The notes under the pieces were generated by a model, which saw nothing but the letters and a program-made list of their open reading frames with translations, did not search any database and was not told the origin of the DNA. The position numbers and the translations under genes were made by a program. DNA of 64,000 bases from Porites lobata (lineage: Eukaryota > Cnidaria > Anthozoa > Scleractinia > Poritidae), in the NCBI GenBank assembly GCA_942486035.1, contig CALNXK010000167.1, positions 1,087,501-1,151,500 on the forward strand, written 5' to 3'. Positions 15,101 to 29,989 of the stretch are shown here, piece after piece; the first letter of the stretch is position 1, and every line of letters begins with the position of its first letter.

Positions 15101-17000
15101 GAAAAACCGCCTTTCCAGGTTATAAAAACAGGAAGTTCAAAAAGTCGAAAAATTAACATTTTTCCAAAGGGGTTAACCCATTGTTTTGGTCCAGAAATGG
15201 CCATTTTTCCAATTTTTTTTTGACGCAATATACACAAGGAAAATGTATTCTATGATATTCTAGAACGAAAAAAAAACGCCTTTCTAGGCCATAAAAACAA
15301 AAAGTTTAAAAAGTCGGAAAATTGACATTTTTCCAAAGGGGTTAACCAATGGTTTTAGTCCTAAAATGGCCATTTTTTGGAACTTTTTTTTTTAGACAAT
15401 CTAGGCCAGGAAAATGTCTTTTGTGATATTCTAGAACGAAAAAACGCCTTTCTAGGCTATAAAAACAAGAAGTTCAAAAAGTTAAAAAATTGACATCTTT
15501 CCAAAGGGTTAACCCATGGTTTTCTTCCAAAAATGGCCATTTTTGCAAACTTTATTTTTTGACTCAATATAGACCAGAAAAATGTATTCTATGATATTCT
15601 AGAACGAAAAAAAACCGCCTTTTTAGGCCATAAAAAAAAGAAGTTTAAAAAGTCGGAAAATTGAACTTTTTCCAAAGGGGTTAACTCATTGTTTTAGTGC
15701 AAAAATGGCCATTTTTGCAACTTTTTTTTTTAGGCAATATAGGCCAGGAAAATGTCTTTTATCATATTCCAGAACGAAAAAATGCCTGTCTAGGCTATAA
15801 AAACAAGAAGTTTAACAAGTCGAAAAATTGACATTTTTCCAAAGGGGTTAACCCATGGTTTTGGTCCAAAAAAAGCCATTTTTCAAGCTTTTTTTTTGAC
15901 GCAATATAAACCAGGAAAATGTATTCTATGATATTCTAGAACGAAAAAAGACGCCTTTCTAGGCCATAAAAACAAGAAGTTTAAAAAGTCGAAAAATTGA
16001 TATTTTTACAAAGGGGTTTACCCATGGTTTTAGTCAAAAATTTCCACTTTTCCAACTTTTTTTTTTTAGGCAATAAAGACCAGGAAAATGTATTCTATGA
16101 TATTTTAAAACGAAAAAAATGACTTTCTAGGCTATAAAAACAAGAAGTTCAAAAAGTCGAAAAATAAATATTTTTCCAAAGGGGTTAACCCATGGTTTTG
16201 GTCCAAAAATAACCATTTTTCCAACTTTTTTTTTTGTCACAATATAGGCCAGGAAAATGTCTTTTATGATATTCTAGAAGGTAAAAACGCCTTTTTAGGC
16301 AATAAAAAGAAGAAATTCAAAAAGTCGAAAAAATTGACATTTTTCCAAGCGGGTTAACCCATGGTTTTGGTTCAAAAATGGCCATTTTTCAACCTTTTCT
16401 TTTTTACGCAATATAGACTAGGAAAATGTATTCTATGATATTCTAGAACGAATAAATGCCTTTCTAGGCTATAAAAAAAAGAATTTTAAAAAGTTCAAAA
16501 GGTCGAAAAAGTGTCATTTTTCCAAAGGGGTTAACCCATGGTTTTGGTCCAAAAATGGCCATTTTTCCAACTTTTCTTTTTGACGCAATATAGGCCAGGG
16601 AAATGTCTTTTATGATATTCTAGAAAATAAAAATGCCTTTTTAGGCTATAAAAACAAGAAGTTCAAAAAGTCGAAAAAATTGACATTTATCTAAAGGGGT
16701 TAACCGATGGTTTTGGTCCAAAAATGGCCATTGTTCGAACTTTTTTTCAACGTAATATAGGCCAGGGAAATGTCTTTTATGATATTCTAGAAAGTAAAAA
16801 TGCCTCTTTTGGCTATAAAAACAAGAAGTTCAAAAAGTCGAAAAATTGACATTTTTTATAAGGGGTTAACGCATGGTTTTAGTCCAGAAATGGCCATTTT
16901 TCCAAGTTGTTTTTTTTAGGCACTTTAGGCAACGAAAATGTCTTTTATGATATTCTAGAACGTAAAATCGCCTTAGTAGGCTATAAAAACAAGAAGTTCA
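3200..17000 (+). repeat. Higher-order repeat block A (about 17 monomers)
   Basis: A diagnostic monomer containing ATCAACAGGTTC followed by AAAAAAATAATAAAATGAC recurs at about 3,377, 6,241, 7,428, 9,286 and 12,137. The spacings are about 2,864, 1,187, 1,858 and 2,851 bp, corresponding to 17, 7, 11 and 17 monomers. Neighbouring variant monomers recur in the same order, so whole multi-monomer units were copied. The 7 plus 11 interval looks like a 17-18-mer unit re-cut by unequal exchange. A related unit recurs at about 14,600 and 16,620 (12 monomers). Boundaries are approximate. Confidence 0.8.
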
Positions 17001-20000
17001 AAAAGTCCAAAAAAGTGACGTTTTTCCAAAGTGGTTAACCCATGGTTTTGGTCCAAAAACGGCCATTTTTTAAACTTTTTTTTTTACGCAATATAGACTA
17101 GGAAAATGTATCTTATGATATTCTAGAACGAAAAAATGCCTTTCTAGGCTATAAAAAAGAGAAGTTCAAAAAGTCGAAAAATTGACATTTTTCCAAAGGG
17201 GTTAACCCATGGTTTTGGTCCAAAAATGGCCATTTTTATTTTGACGCAATATAGACCAGGGAAATGTATTCTATGATATTCTAGAACGAATAAAAACGCC
17301 TTTCAAGGCCAGAAAAACAAGAAGTTTAAAAAGTCGAAAAATTGACATTTTTCGAAAGGGGTTAACCCATGCTTTTAGTCCTAAAATGGCCATTTTTTGC
17401 AACTTTTTTTTTTAGGCAATATAGACTAGGAAAATATATTCTACGATATTCTAGAACGTAAAAACGCCTTTTTAGGCCATAAAAAAAAAAAAGGTGAAAA
17501 ATTGAAATTTTTCCAAGAGGGTTAACCCATGGTTTTGGTCCAAAAATAGCCATTTTTTAAACCTTTTTTTTTTAGGCAATATAGGCCAGGAAAATGTCTT
17601 TTATGATATTCTAAAACGAAAAACCGCCTTTTTAGGTTATAAAAACAGGAAGTTCAAAAAGTCGAAAAATTAACATTTTTCCAAAGGGGTTAACCCATTG
17701 TTTTGGTCCACAAATGGCCATTTTTCCAATTTTTTTTTGACGCAATATAGACCAGGAAAATGTATTCTATGATATTCTAGAACGAAAAAAAACGCCTTTC
17801 TAGGCCATAAAAACAAGAAGTTTAAAAAGTCGAAAAATTGATATTTTTCGAAAGGGGTTAACCCATGCTTTTAGTCCTAAAATGGCCATTTTTTGCAACT
17901 TTTTTTTTTAGGCAATATAGACTAGGAAAATATATTCTACGATATTCTAGAACGTAAAAGCGCCTTTTTAGGCCATAAAAAAAAGAAGTTCATAAAGGTG
18001 AAAAATTGAAATTTTTCCAAGAGGGTTAACCCATGGTTTTTGTCCAAAAATGGCCATTTTTTCAACTTTTTTTTGTAGGCGAAATAATCCAGGAAAATAT
18101 CTCTTATGATATTTTAGAACGAAAAAACGCCTTTCTAGGCTATAAAAACAACAAGTTCAAAAAGTCGAAAAATTGACATTTTTCCAAAGGGCTTAACCCA
18201 TGGTTTTCTTCCAAAAATTGCCCTTTTTCAAACTTTATTTTTTGACGCAATATAGACAAGAAAAATGTTATCTATGATATTCTAGAACGATAAAATGCCT
18301 GTCTAGGCTATTAAATCAAGAAGTTCAAAAAGTCGAAAAATTGACATTTTTCCAAAGGGGTTAACCCATGGTTTTGGTCCGAAAATGGCCATTTTTCAAG
18401 CTTTTTTTTTGACGCAATATAAACCAGGAAAATGTATTCTATGATATTCTAGAACGAAAAAAGACGCCTTTCTAGGCCATAAAAACAAGAAGTTTAAAAA
18501 GTCGAAAAATTGATATTTTTTCAAAGGGGTTTACCCATGGTTTTAGTCCAATAATTTCCACTTTTCCAACTTTTTTTTTTAGGCAATATAGACCAGGAAA
18601 ATGTATTCTATGATATTTTAAAACGAAAAAAATGACTTTCTAGGCTATAAAAACAAGAAGTTCAAAAAGTCGAAAAATAAACATTTTTCCCATGGTTTTG
18701 GACCAAAAATGGCCATTTTTGAAACTTTTTTTTTGACGCACTACACAGCAGGAAAATGTATTCTATGATATTCTAGAACGAAAAAACGCCTTTCTAGGCT
18801 ATAAAAACAAGAAGTTCAAAGACTTGAAAAATAGACGTTTTTCCAAAGGGGTTATCCCATGGTTTTGGTCCAAAAATAACCATTTTTCCAACTTTTTTTT
18901 TTGTCACAATATAGGCCAGGAAAATGTCTTTTATGATATTCTAGAAGGTAAAAATGCCTTTCTAGGCCATAAAAACAAGAAGTTTAAAAAGTCTTAAAAT
19001 TGACATTTTTCCAAAGGGGTTAACCCATGGTTTTAGTCCAAAAATGGACATTTTTCGAACCTTTTTTTTTAGGGAATTTAGGCCAAGAAAATGCCTTTTA
19101 TGATATTCTTGAACTTTAATTCGCCTTTGTAGGCTATAAAAACAAGAAGTTCAAAAAGTAAAAAAAAAGACATTTTTCCAAAGGGGTTAACGCATGGTTT
19201 TAGTCCAGAAATGGCCATTTTTCCAACTTTTTTTTTTAGTCAATTTAGGCCAGGAAAATGCTTTTTAGGATATTCTAGAAGGTAAAATCGAATTTGTAGG
19301 CTATAAAAACAAGAAGTTCTAAAAGTAAACAAAAAAAGACATTTTTCCAAAGGGGTTCACCCATGGTTTTGGTCCAAAAATGGCCATTTTTAAAACTTTT
19401 TTTTTACGCAATATAGACCAGGAAAATGTATTCTATGATATTCTAGAACGAAAAAATGCCTTTCTAGGCTATAAAAAAAAGAAGTTCAAAAAGTCAAAAA
19501 ATTAACATTTTTCCAAAGAGGTTAACCCATGGTTTTGGTCCAAAAATGGCCATTTTTCAAACTTTTCTTTTTAACGCAATATAGACTAGGGAAATGTATT
19601 CTATGATATTCTAGAACGAAGAAATGCCTTTCTAGGCTATAAAAACAAGAATTATAAAAAGTTCAAAAAGTCGAAAAAGTGTCATTTTTCCAAAGGGGTT
19701 AACGCATGGTTTTAGTCCAGAAATGGCCATTTTTCCAACTTTTTTTTTTAGGCAATTTATGCCAGGAAAATGCCTTTTATGATATTCTAGAACGTAAAAT
19801 CGCCTTTGTAGGCTATAAAAACAAGAAGTTCAACAAGTAAAAAAAAAAAAAAATTTTCCAAAGGGGTTAACGCATGGTTTTAGTCCAGAAATGGTCATTT
19901 TTCAACCTTTTTTTTTTAGGCAATTTAGGCCAGGCAAATGCCTTTTATGATATTCTAGAGCCTAAAATCGCGTTTGTAGGCTATAAAAACCATAAGTACC

Positions 20001-21029
20001 AAAAGGAAACAAAAAAAGACATTTTTCCAAAGGGGTTAACCCATGGTTTTGGTCCAAAAATGGCCATTTTTAAAACCTTTTTTTTTACGCAATATAGACT
20101 AGGAAAATGTATTCTAAGATATTCTAGAACGAAAAAATTCCTTTCTAGGCTATATAAAAAAAAAATTCAAAAAGTCGAAAAATTGACATTTTTCCAAAGG
20201 GGTTAACGATTGGTTTTAGTCCAAAAATGGCCATTTTTCGAACCTTTTTTTTAGCTAATATAGGCCAGGGAAATGTATTCTATGATATTCTAGAACGAGA
20301 AAACGTCTGTCTAGGCTATAAAAACAAGAAGTTCAAAAAGACGGAAAATTGACATTTTTCCAAAGGGGTTAACCCATGGTTTTCTTCCAAAATTGGCCAT
20401 TTTTCCAACTCTGTTTTTTTTTACGCAACATAGACAACGAAAATGAATTGTATGATAGTCTAGAACGAATAAATGCCTGTCTAGGCTATAAAAACAAGAA
20501 GTTCAAAAAGTCGAAAAATTGACATTTTTCCAAAGGGGTTAACCCATGGTTTTGGTCCAAAAATGGCCATTTTTCAAGCTTTTTTTCTGACGAAATATAA
20601 ACCAGGAAAATGTATTCTATGATATTCTAGAACGAAAAAAGACGCCTTTCTAGGCCATAAAAACAAGAAGTTTAAAAAGTCGAAAAATTGATATTTTTTC
20701 AAAGGGGTTTACCCATGGTTTTAGTCCAAAAATTACCACTTATCCAACTTTTTTTTTTAGGCAATATAGACAAGGAAAATGTATTCTATGATATTTTAAA
20801 ACAAAAAAAATGACTTTCTAGGCTATAAAAACAAGAAGTTTAAAAACTTCAAAAAGTCGAAAAATTGTCATTTTTCCAAAGGGGTTAACCCATGGTTTTG
20901 GTGCAAAAATTGCCATTTTTCGAACTTTTTTTTTTGACGCAATATAGGGCAGGGAAATGTCTTTTATGATATTCTAAAAAGTAAAAATGCCTTTTTAGGC
21001 TATAAAAACAAGAAGTTCAAAAAGTCGAA

Positions 21030-24000
21030 AAATTGACATTTTCCAAAGGGGTTAACCCATGGTTTTGGTCCAAAAATGGCCATTTTTCAAGCTTTTTTTG
21101 GACCCAATATAGACCAGGAAAATGTGTTCTATGATATTCTAGAACAAAAAAACGCCTTTCTAGTCTACAAAAAAAAGAAGTTCAAAAAGTCGAAAAATAG
21201 ACATTTTTCCAAAGGGGTTAACCCATTGTTTTAGTCTAAAAATAACCATTTTTCTAATTTTTTTCTTTGTCACTATATAGGCCAGGAAAATGTCTTTTAT
21301 GATATTCCAAAACGAAAAAACGCCTTTCTAGGCTATAAAAACAAGAAGTTCAAAAATTCGAAAAATTGACATTTTTCCAAAGGGGTTAACGCATGGTTTT
21401 AGTCCAGAAATGGTCATTTTTCCAACTATTTTTTTTTAAGCCAATATAGGCCAGGAAAATGCCTTTTATGATATTGTAGAACGTAAAAACGCCTTTGTAG
21501 GCTATAAAAACAAGAAGTTCAAAAAGTAAAAAATAAAAGACATTTTTCCAAAGGGGTTCACCCATGGTTTTGGTCGAAAAATAGCCATTTTTCAAACTTT
21601 TTTTTTTACGCAATTTAGAGTAGGAAAATGTATTCCATGATATTCTAGAACGAAAAAATCCCTGTCTAGGCTAGGAAAAAAAGAAGTTCAAAAAGTCGAA
21701 AAATTGAGATTTTTCCAAAGAGGTTAACGATTGGTTTCAGTGCAAAAATGGCCATTTTTCGAACCTTTTTTTTTAGCTAATATAGGCCTGGGAAGTGTAT
21801 TCTATGATATTCTAGAACGAGAAAACGCCTGTCTAGGCTATAAAAACAAGAAGTTCAAGAAGACGAAAAATTGACATTTTTCCAAAGGGGTTAACCCATG
21901 GTTTTCTTCCAAAATTGGCCATTTTTCCAACTCTTTTTTTTTTACGCAACATAGACTACGAAAATGAGTTGTATGATATTCTAGAACGAATAAATGCCTG
22001 TCTAGGCTATATAAACAAGAAGTTAAAAAAGTCGAAAAATTGACATTTTTCCAAAGGGGTTAACCCATGGTTTTGGTCCAAAAATGGCCATTTTTCAAGC
22101 TTTTTTTGGACGCAATATAGACCAGGAAAATGTGTTCTATGATATTCTAGAACAAAAAAACGCCTTTCTAGGCTACAAAAAAAAAGAAGTTCAAAAAGTC
22201 GAAAAATAGATATTTTTCCAAAGGGGTTAACCCATTGTTTTAGTCTAAAAATAACCATTTTTCAACTTTTTTTCTTTGTCACTATATAGGCCAGGAAATT
22301 GTCTTTTATGATATTCCAAAACGAAAAATCGCCTTTCTAGGCTATAAAAACAAGAAGTTCAAAAAGTTGAAAAATTGACATTTTTCCAAAGGGGTTAACG
22401 CATGGTTTTAGTCCAGAAATGGTCATTTTTTCAACTATTTTTTTTAAGCCAATTTAGGCCAGGAAAATGCCTTTTATGATATTGTAGAACGTAAAAACGC
22501 CTTTGTAGGCTATAAAAACAAGAAGTTCAAAAAGTAAAAAATAAAAGACATTTTTCCAAACGGGTTCACCCATGGTTTTGGTCGAAAAATAGCCATTATT
22601 CAAAATTTTTTTTTTTACGCAATTTAGAGTAGGAAAATGTATTCCATGATATTCTGGAACGAAAAAATCCCTGTCTAGGCTATAAAAAAAAGAAGTTCAA
22701 AAAGTCGAAAAATTGAAATTTTCCAAAGGGGTTAACCCATGGTTTTAGTCCAAAAATGGCCAATTTTCAAACTTCTTTTTTTGACGCAATATAGACCAGG
22801 AAAATGTATTCTACGACATTCTAGAACGAAAAAAACGGCTTTCTAGGCCATAAAAACAAGAAGTTTAAAAAGTCACAAAACTGAAATTTTTCCAAAGGGG
22901 TTAACTCATGGTTTTAGTCCAAAATGGCCATTTTTCGAACTTTTCTTTTTTACGCAATATAGACTGGGAAAATGTATTCTATGATATTCTAGAACGAAAA
23001 AATGCCTTTCTAGGCTATAAAAACAAGAAGTTTAAAAAGTTCAAAAAGTCGAAAAATTGTCATTTTTCCAAAGGGGTTAACCCATGGTTTTGGTCCAAAA
23101 ATTGCCATTTTTCAAACTTTTTTTTTTGACGCAATATAGGGCAAGGAAATGTCTTTTATGATATTCTAAAAAGTAAAAATGCCTTTTTAGGCTATAAAAA
23201 CAAGAAGTTCAAAAAGTCGAAAAAATTGACATTTTTCCAAAGGGGTTAACCCATGGTTTTTGTCCAAAAATGGCCATTTTTCCAAGTTTTTTTTTTAGTC
23301 AATATAGCCCAGGAAAATGTCTTTAATGATATTCTAAAACAAAAAAACGTCTTTCTAGGCTATAAAAACAGGAAGTTCAAAAGTCGAAAAATTGACATTT
23401 TTCCAAAGGGTTAAACCCATGGTTTTAGTCCAAAAATGGCCATTTTTCCAACTTTTTTTTGACGCAATTTAGAGCAGGGAAATGTATTCTATGATATTCT
23501 AAAAAGAAAAAAATGCCTTTTTAGGCTATAAAAACAAGAAGTTCAAAAAGTAGAAAAAATTGACATTTTTCTAAAGGTGTTTACCCATGGTTTTGGTTCA
23601 AAAATGGCGATTTTTCAAGCTTTTTTTTGACGCACTATACACCAGGAAAATGTCTTTTCTGATATTCTAAAACGAAAAAACGCCTTTCTAGGCTATGAAA
23701 ACAAGAAGTTCAAGAAGTCGAAAAAATTGACCTTTTTCCAAAGGGGTTAACCCATTGTTTTGGTCCAAAAATGGCCATTTTTCCAACTTTTTTTTTTAGG
23801 TAATATAGGCCAGGAAAATGTCTTTTATGATATTCTAGAGCGTAAAAAGATCTCTTTAAGCTACAAAAACAAGAAGTTCAAAAAGTCGAAAAAATTGACA
23901 TTTTGCTAAAGGGGTTAACCTATGGTTTTGGTCCAAAAAGGGCCATTTTTCAAACTTTTTTTTTTAGTCAATATAGGACAGGAAAATGTCTTTTATGATA

Positions 24001-27000
24001 TTGTAAAACGAAAAAACGCCTTTCTAGGCTATAAAAACAAGAAGTGCAAAAAGTGGAAAAATTGACATTTTTCCAAAGGGGTTAACCCATGGTTTTGGTC
24101 CAAAAATGGCGAATTTTCAAACTTCTTTTTTTGACGGAATATAGACAACCAAAATGTATTCTATGATATTCTAGAACGAAAAAAACGCCTTTCTATGCCA
24201 TAAAAACAAGAAGTTTAAAAAGTCAAAAAATTCACATTTTTCCAAAGGGGTTAACGGATGGTTTTAGTCCAGAAATGGCCTTTTTCCAACTTTTTTTTTG
24301 TAGGTAATTAAGGCCAGGAAAATGTCTATTATGATATTCTAGAACGCAAAATCGCCATTGTAGGGTATAATAACAAGAAGTTCAAAAAGTCGAAAAAATT
24401 GACATTTTTCCAAAGGGGTTCACCCATTGTTTTGGTTCAAAAATAACCATTTTTCCAACTTTTTTTTTTTGTCACAATATAGGCCAGGAAAATGTCTTTT
24501 ATGATATTCTAGAAGGTAAAAACGCCTTTCTAGGCCATAAAAACAAGAAGTTTAAAAAGTCGAAAAATTGACATTTTTCCAAAGGGGTTAACCCATGGTT
24601 ATGGTCCAAAATTGGTCGTTTTTCCAATTTTTTTTTTTTAGGGAATATAGGCCAGGAAACTGTCTTTTACGATATTCTAGAACGAAAAAACGCTTTTCTA
24701 GGCTATAAAAACAAGAAGTTTAAAAAGTCGAAAAATTGACATTTTTCCAAAGGGGTTAACCCATGGTTTTAGTCCAAAAATGGCCATTTTTCGAACCTTT
24801 TTTTTTAGCTGATATAGGCCAGGAAAATGTCTTTTATGATATTCTAGAATTTAAAAACGCCTTTTTAGGCAATAAAAACAAGAAATTCAAAAAGTCGAAA
24901 AAATTGACATTTTTCCAAGCGGGTTAACCCATGTTTTTGGTCCAAAATGGCCATTTTTCAAACTTTTCTTTTTTACGCAATATAGACTAGGAAAATGTAT
25001 TCTATGATATTCTAGAACGAAAAAATGCCTTTCTAGGCTATAAAAACAAGAAGTTTAAAAAGTTCAAAAAGTCGAAAAATTGTCATTTTTCCAAAGGGGT
25101 TAACCCATGCTTTTGGTCCAAAAATTGCCATTTTTCAAACTTTTTTTTTTGACGCAATAAAGGGCAAGGAAATGTCTTTTATGATATTCTAAAAAGTAAA
25201 AATGCCTTTTTAGGCTATAAAAACAAGAAGTTCAAAAAGTCGAAAAAATTGACATTTTTCCAAAGGGGTTAACCCATGGTTTTTGTCCAAAAATGGCCAT
25301 TTTTCCAAGTTTTTTTTTAGTCAATATAGCCCAGGAAAATGTCTTTAATGATATTCTAAAACAAAAAAACGTCTTTCTAGGCTATAAAACCAGGAAGTTC
25401 AAAAAGTCGAAAAATTGACATTTTTCCAAAGGGTTAAACCCATGGTTTTAGTCCAAAAATGGCCATTTTTCCAACTTTTTTTTGACGCAATTTAGAGCAG
25501 GGAAATGTATTCTATGATATTCTAAAAACAAAAAAAAATGCCTTTTTAGGCTATAAAAACAAGAAGTTCAAAAAGTCGAAAAAATTGACATTTTCCAAAG
25601 GGGTTAACCCATGGTTTTGGTCCAAAAATGGCCATTTTTCAAGCTTTTTTTGGACGCAATATAGACCACGAAAATGTGTTCTATGATATTCTAGAACAAA
25701 AAAACGGCTTTCTAGTCTACAAAAAAAAGAAGTTCAAAAAGTCGAAAAATAGACATTTTTCCAAAGGGGTTAACCCATTGTTTTAGTCTAAAAATAACCA
25801 TTTTTCTAATTTTTTTCTTTGTCACTATATAGGCCAGGAAAATGTCTTTTATGATATTCCAAAACGAAAAAACGCCTTTCTAGGCTATAAAAACAAGAAG
25901 TTCAAAAAGTCGAAAAATTGACATTTTTCCAAAGGGGTTAACGCATGGTTTTAGTCCAGAAATGGTCATTTTTCCAACTATTTTTTTTTAAGCCAATATA
26001 GGCCAGGAAAATGCCTTTTATGATATTGTAGAACGTAAAAACGCCTTTGTAGGCTATAAAAACAAGAAGTTCAAAAAGTAAAAAATAAAAGACATTTTTC
26101 CAAAGGGGTTCACCCATTGTTTTGGTCGAAAAATAGCCATTTTTCAAACTTTTTTTTTACGCAATTTAGAGTAGGAAAATGTATTCCATGATATTCTAGA
26201 ACGAAAAAATCCCTGTCTAGGCTAGAAAAAAAAGAAGTTTAAAAACTCGAAAAATTGACATTTTTCCAAAGGGGTTAACGATTGGTTTCAGTGCAAAAAT
26301 GGCCATTTTTCGAACCTTTTTTTTTAGCTAATATAGGCCAGGGAAATGTATTCTATGATATTCTAGAACGAGAAAACGCCTGTCTAGGTTATAAAAACAA
26401 GAAGTTCAAAAAGACGAAAAATTGACATTTTTCCAAAGGGGTTAACCCATGGTTTTCTTCCAAAATTGGCCATTTTTCCAACTCTTTTTTTTTTACGCAA
26501 CATAGACTACGAAAATGAATTGTATGATATTCTAGAACGAATAAATGCCTGTCTAGGCTATATAAACAAGAAGTTAAAAAAGTCGAAAAATTGACATTTT
26601 TCCAAAGGGGTTAACCCATGGTTTTGGTCCAAAAATGGCCATTTTTCAAGTTTTTTTGGACGCAATATAGACCAGGAAAATGTGTTCTATGATATTCTAG
26701 AACAAAAAAACGCCTTTCTAGGCTACAAAAAAAAAGAAGTTCAAAAAGTCGAAAAATAGATATTTTTCCAAAGGGGTTAACCCATTGTTTTAGTCTAAAA
26801 ATAACCATTTTTCAACTTTTTTTCTTTGTCACTATATAGGCCAGGAAATTGTCTTTTATGATATTTCAAAACGAAAAATCGCCTTTCTAGGCTATAAAAA
26901 CAAGAAGTTCAAACAGTCGAAAAATTGACATTTTTCCAAAGGGGTTAACGCATGGTTTTAGTCCAGAAATGGTCATTTTTTCAACTATTTTTTTTAAGCC

Positions 27001-29000
27001 AATTTAGGCCAGGAAAATGCCTTTTATGATATTGTAGAACGTAAAAACGCCTTTGTAGGCTATAAAAACAAGAAGTTCAAAAAGTAAAAAGTAAAAGACA
27101 TTTTTCCAAAGGGGTTCACCCATGGTTTTGGTCGAAAAATAGCCATTTTTCAAAATTTTTTTTTTTTACGCAATTTAGAGTAGGAAAATGTATTCCATGA
27201 TATTCTGGAACGAAAAAATCCCTGTCTAGGCTATAAAAAAAAGAAGTTCAAAAAGTCGAAAAATTGAAATTTTCCAAAGGGGTTAACCCATGGTTTTAGT
27301 CCAAAAATGGCCAATTTTCAAACTTCTTTTTTTGACGCAATATAGACCAGGAAAATGTATTCTACGACATTCTAGAACGAAAAAAACGGCTTTCTAGGCC
27401 ATAAAAACAAGAAGTTTAAAAAGTCACAAAACTGAAATTTTTCCAAAGGGGTTAACTCATGGTTTTAGTCCAAAAATGGCCATTTTTCGAACTTTTCTTT
27501 TTTACGCAATATAGACTGGGAAAATGTATTCTATGATATTCTAGAACGAAAAAATGCCTTTCTAGGCTATAAAAACAAGAAGTTTAAAAAGTTCAAAAAG
27601 TCGAAAAATTGTCATTTTTCCAAAGGGGTTAACCCATGGTTTTGGTCCAAAAATTGCCATTTTTCAAACTTTTTTTTTTGACGCAATATAGGGCAAGGAA
27701 ATGTCTTTTATGATATTCTAAAAAGTAAAAATGCCTTTTTAGGCTATAAAAACAAGAAGTTCAAAAAGTCGAAAAAATTGACATTTTTCCAAAGGGGTTA
27801 ACCCATGGTTTTTGTCCAAAAATGGCCATTTTTCCAAGTTTTTTTTTAGTCAATATAGCCCAGGAAAATGTCTTTAATGATATTCTAAAACAAAAAAACG
27901 TCTTTCTAGGCTATAAAAACAGGAAGTTCAAAAGTCGAAAAATTGACATTTTTCCAAAGGGTTAAACCCATGGTTTTAGTCCAAAAATGGCCATTTTTCC
28001 AACTTTTTTTTGACGCAATTTAGAGCAGGGAAATGTATTCTATGATATTCTAAAAAGAAAAAAATGCCTTTTTAGGCTATAAAAACAAGAAGTTCAAAAA
28101 GTAGAAAAAATTGACATTTTTCTAAAGGTGTTTACCCATGGTTTTGGTTCAAAAATGGCGATTTTTCAAGCTTTTTTTGACGCACTATACACCAGGAAAA
28201 TGTCTTTTCTGATATTCTAAAACGAAAAAACGCCTTTCTAGGCTATGAAAACAAGAAGTTCAAGAAGTCGAAAAAATTGACCTTTTTCCAAAGGGGTTAA
28301 CCCATTGTTTTGGTCCAAAAATGGCCATTTTTCCAACTTTTTTTAGGTAATATAGGCCAGGAAAATGTCTTTTATGATATTCTAGAGCGTAAAAAGATCT
28401 CTTTAAGCTACAAAAACAAGAAGTTCAAAAAGTCGAAAAAATTGACATTTTGCTAAAGGGGTTAACCTATGGTTTTGGTCCAAAAATGGCCATTTTTCAA
28501 ACTTTTTTTTTTAGTCAATATAGGACAGGAAAATGTCTTTTATGATATTGTAAAACGAAAAAACGCCTTTCTAGGCTATAAAAACAAGAAGTGCAAAAAG
28601 TGGAAAAATTGACATTTTTCCAAAGGGGTTAACCCATGGTTTTGGTCCAAAAATGGCGAATTTTCAAACTTCTTTTTTTGACGGAATATAGACAACCAAA
28701 ATGTATTCTATGATATTCTAGAACGAAAAAAACGCCTTTCTATGCCATAAAAACAAGAAGTTTAAAAAGTCAAAAAATTCACATTTTTCCAAAGGGGTTA
28801 ACGGATGGTTTTAGTCCAGAAATGGCCTTTTTTCCAACTTTTTTTTGTAGGTAATTAAGGCCAGGAAAATGTCTATTATGATATTCTAGAACGCAAAATC
28901 GCCATTGTAGGGTATAATAACAAGAAGTTCAAAAAGTCGAAAAAATTGACATTTTTCCAAAGGGGTTCACCCATTGTTTTGGTTCAAAAATAACCATTTT
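21030..29000 (+). repeat. Higher-order repeat block B (about 4.55 kb unit, two copies)
   Basis: The monomer with AGTCCAGAAATGGTCATTTT followed by CAACTATTTTTTTT occurs at about 21,390, 22,402, 25,943 and 26,953. The 1,010-bp offset (6 monomers) is seen twice, and the 4,550-bp offset (27 monomers) joins the two pairs. The monomer starting GGGTTAAACCCATGG recurs at about 23,412, 25,434 and 27,962, with the same 4,550-bp offset plus one of about 2,022 bp. The two 4.55-kb copies are nearly identical over long stretches, so this is one of the younger duplications in the array. Ends are approximate. Confidence 0.8.
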
Positions 29001-29989
29001 TCCAACTTTTTTTTTTTGTCACAATATAGGCCAGGAAAATGTCTCTTATGATATTCTAGAACGGAAAAACGCCTTTTTAGTCTATAAAAAGAAGAAGTAC
29101 AACAAGTCGAATAAATTGACATTAATCCAAAGGGGTTAACCCATGGTTTTGGTCCAAAAATGTCCATTTTTCGGCCTTTTTTTTTGGGCAATATAGGCCA
29201 GGAAAATATCTTTTATAATATTCCAAAACGAAAAAACGCCTTTCTAGGCTATAAAAACAAGAAGTTCAGAAAGTCGAAAAAGTGACTTTTTTCCAAAGGG
29301 GTTAACGCATGGTTTTAGTCCAGAAATGGTCATTTTTCCAACTTTTTTTTTAGGCAATTTAGGCCAGGAAAATGCCTTTTATGATATTGTAGAACGTAAA
29401 ATCGCCTTAGTAGGCTATAAAAACAAGAAGTTCAAAAAGTAAAAAATAAAAGACATTTTTCCAAATATTTTTTCACAATATAGGCCAGGAAAATGTTTTT
29501 TATGATATTCTCGAACTGAAAAACGCCTTTTTAGTTTATAAAAAGAAGAAGTACAACAAGTCGAATAAATTGACATTAATCCAAAGGGGTTAACCCATGG
29601 TTTTGGTCCAAAAATGGCCAATTTTCAACTTCTTTTTTTGACGCAATATAGACAAGGAAAATGTATTATATGATATTCTGGAACGAAAAAAACGCCTTTT
29701 TAGGCCATAAAAACAAGAAGTTTAAAAAATCGAAAAATTGATATTTTTCCAAACGGGTTAACCCATGGTTTTGGTCCAAAAATGGCCATTTTTCGAAATT
29801 TTCTTTTTTACGCAATATAGACTAGGAAAATGTATTCTATGATATTCTAGAACGAAAAAATGCCTTTCTAGGCTATAAAAACAAGAAGTTTAAAAAATTC
29901 AAAAAGTCGAAAGTAAAAATGCCTTTTTAGGCTATAAAAACAGGAAGTTCAAAAAGTCGAGAAAATTGACATTTTTCCAAAGGGGTTAA

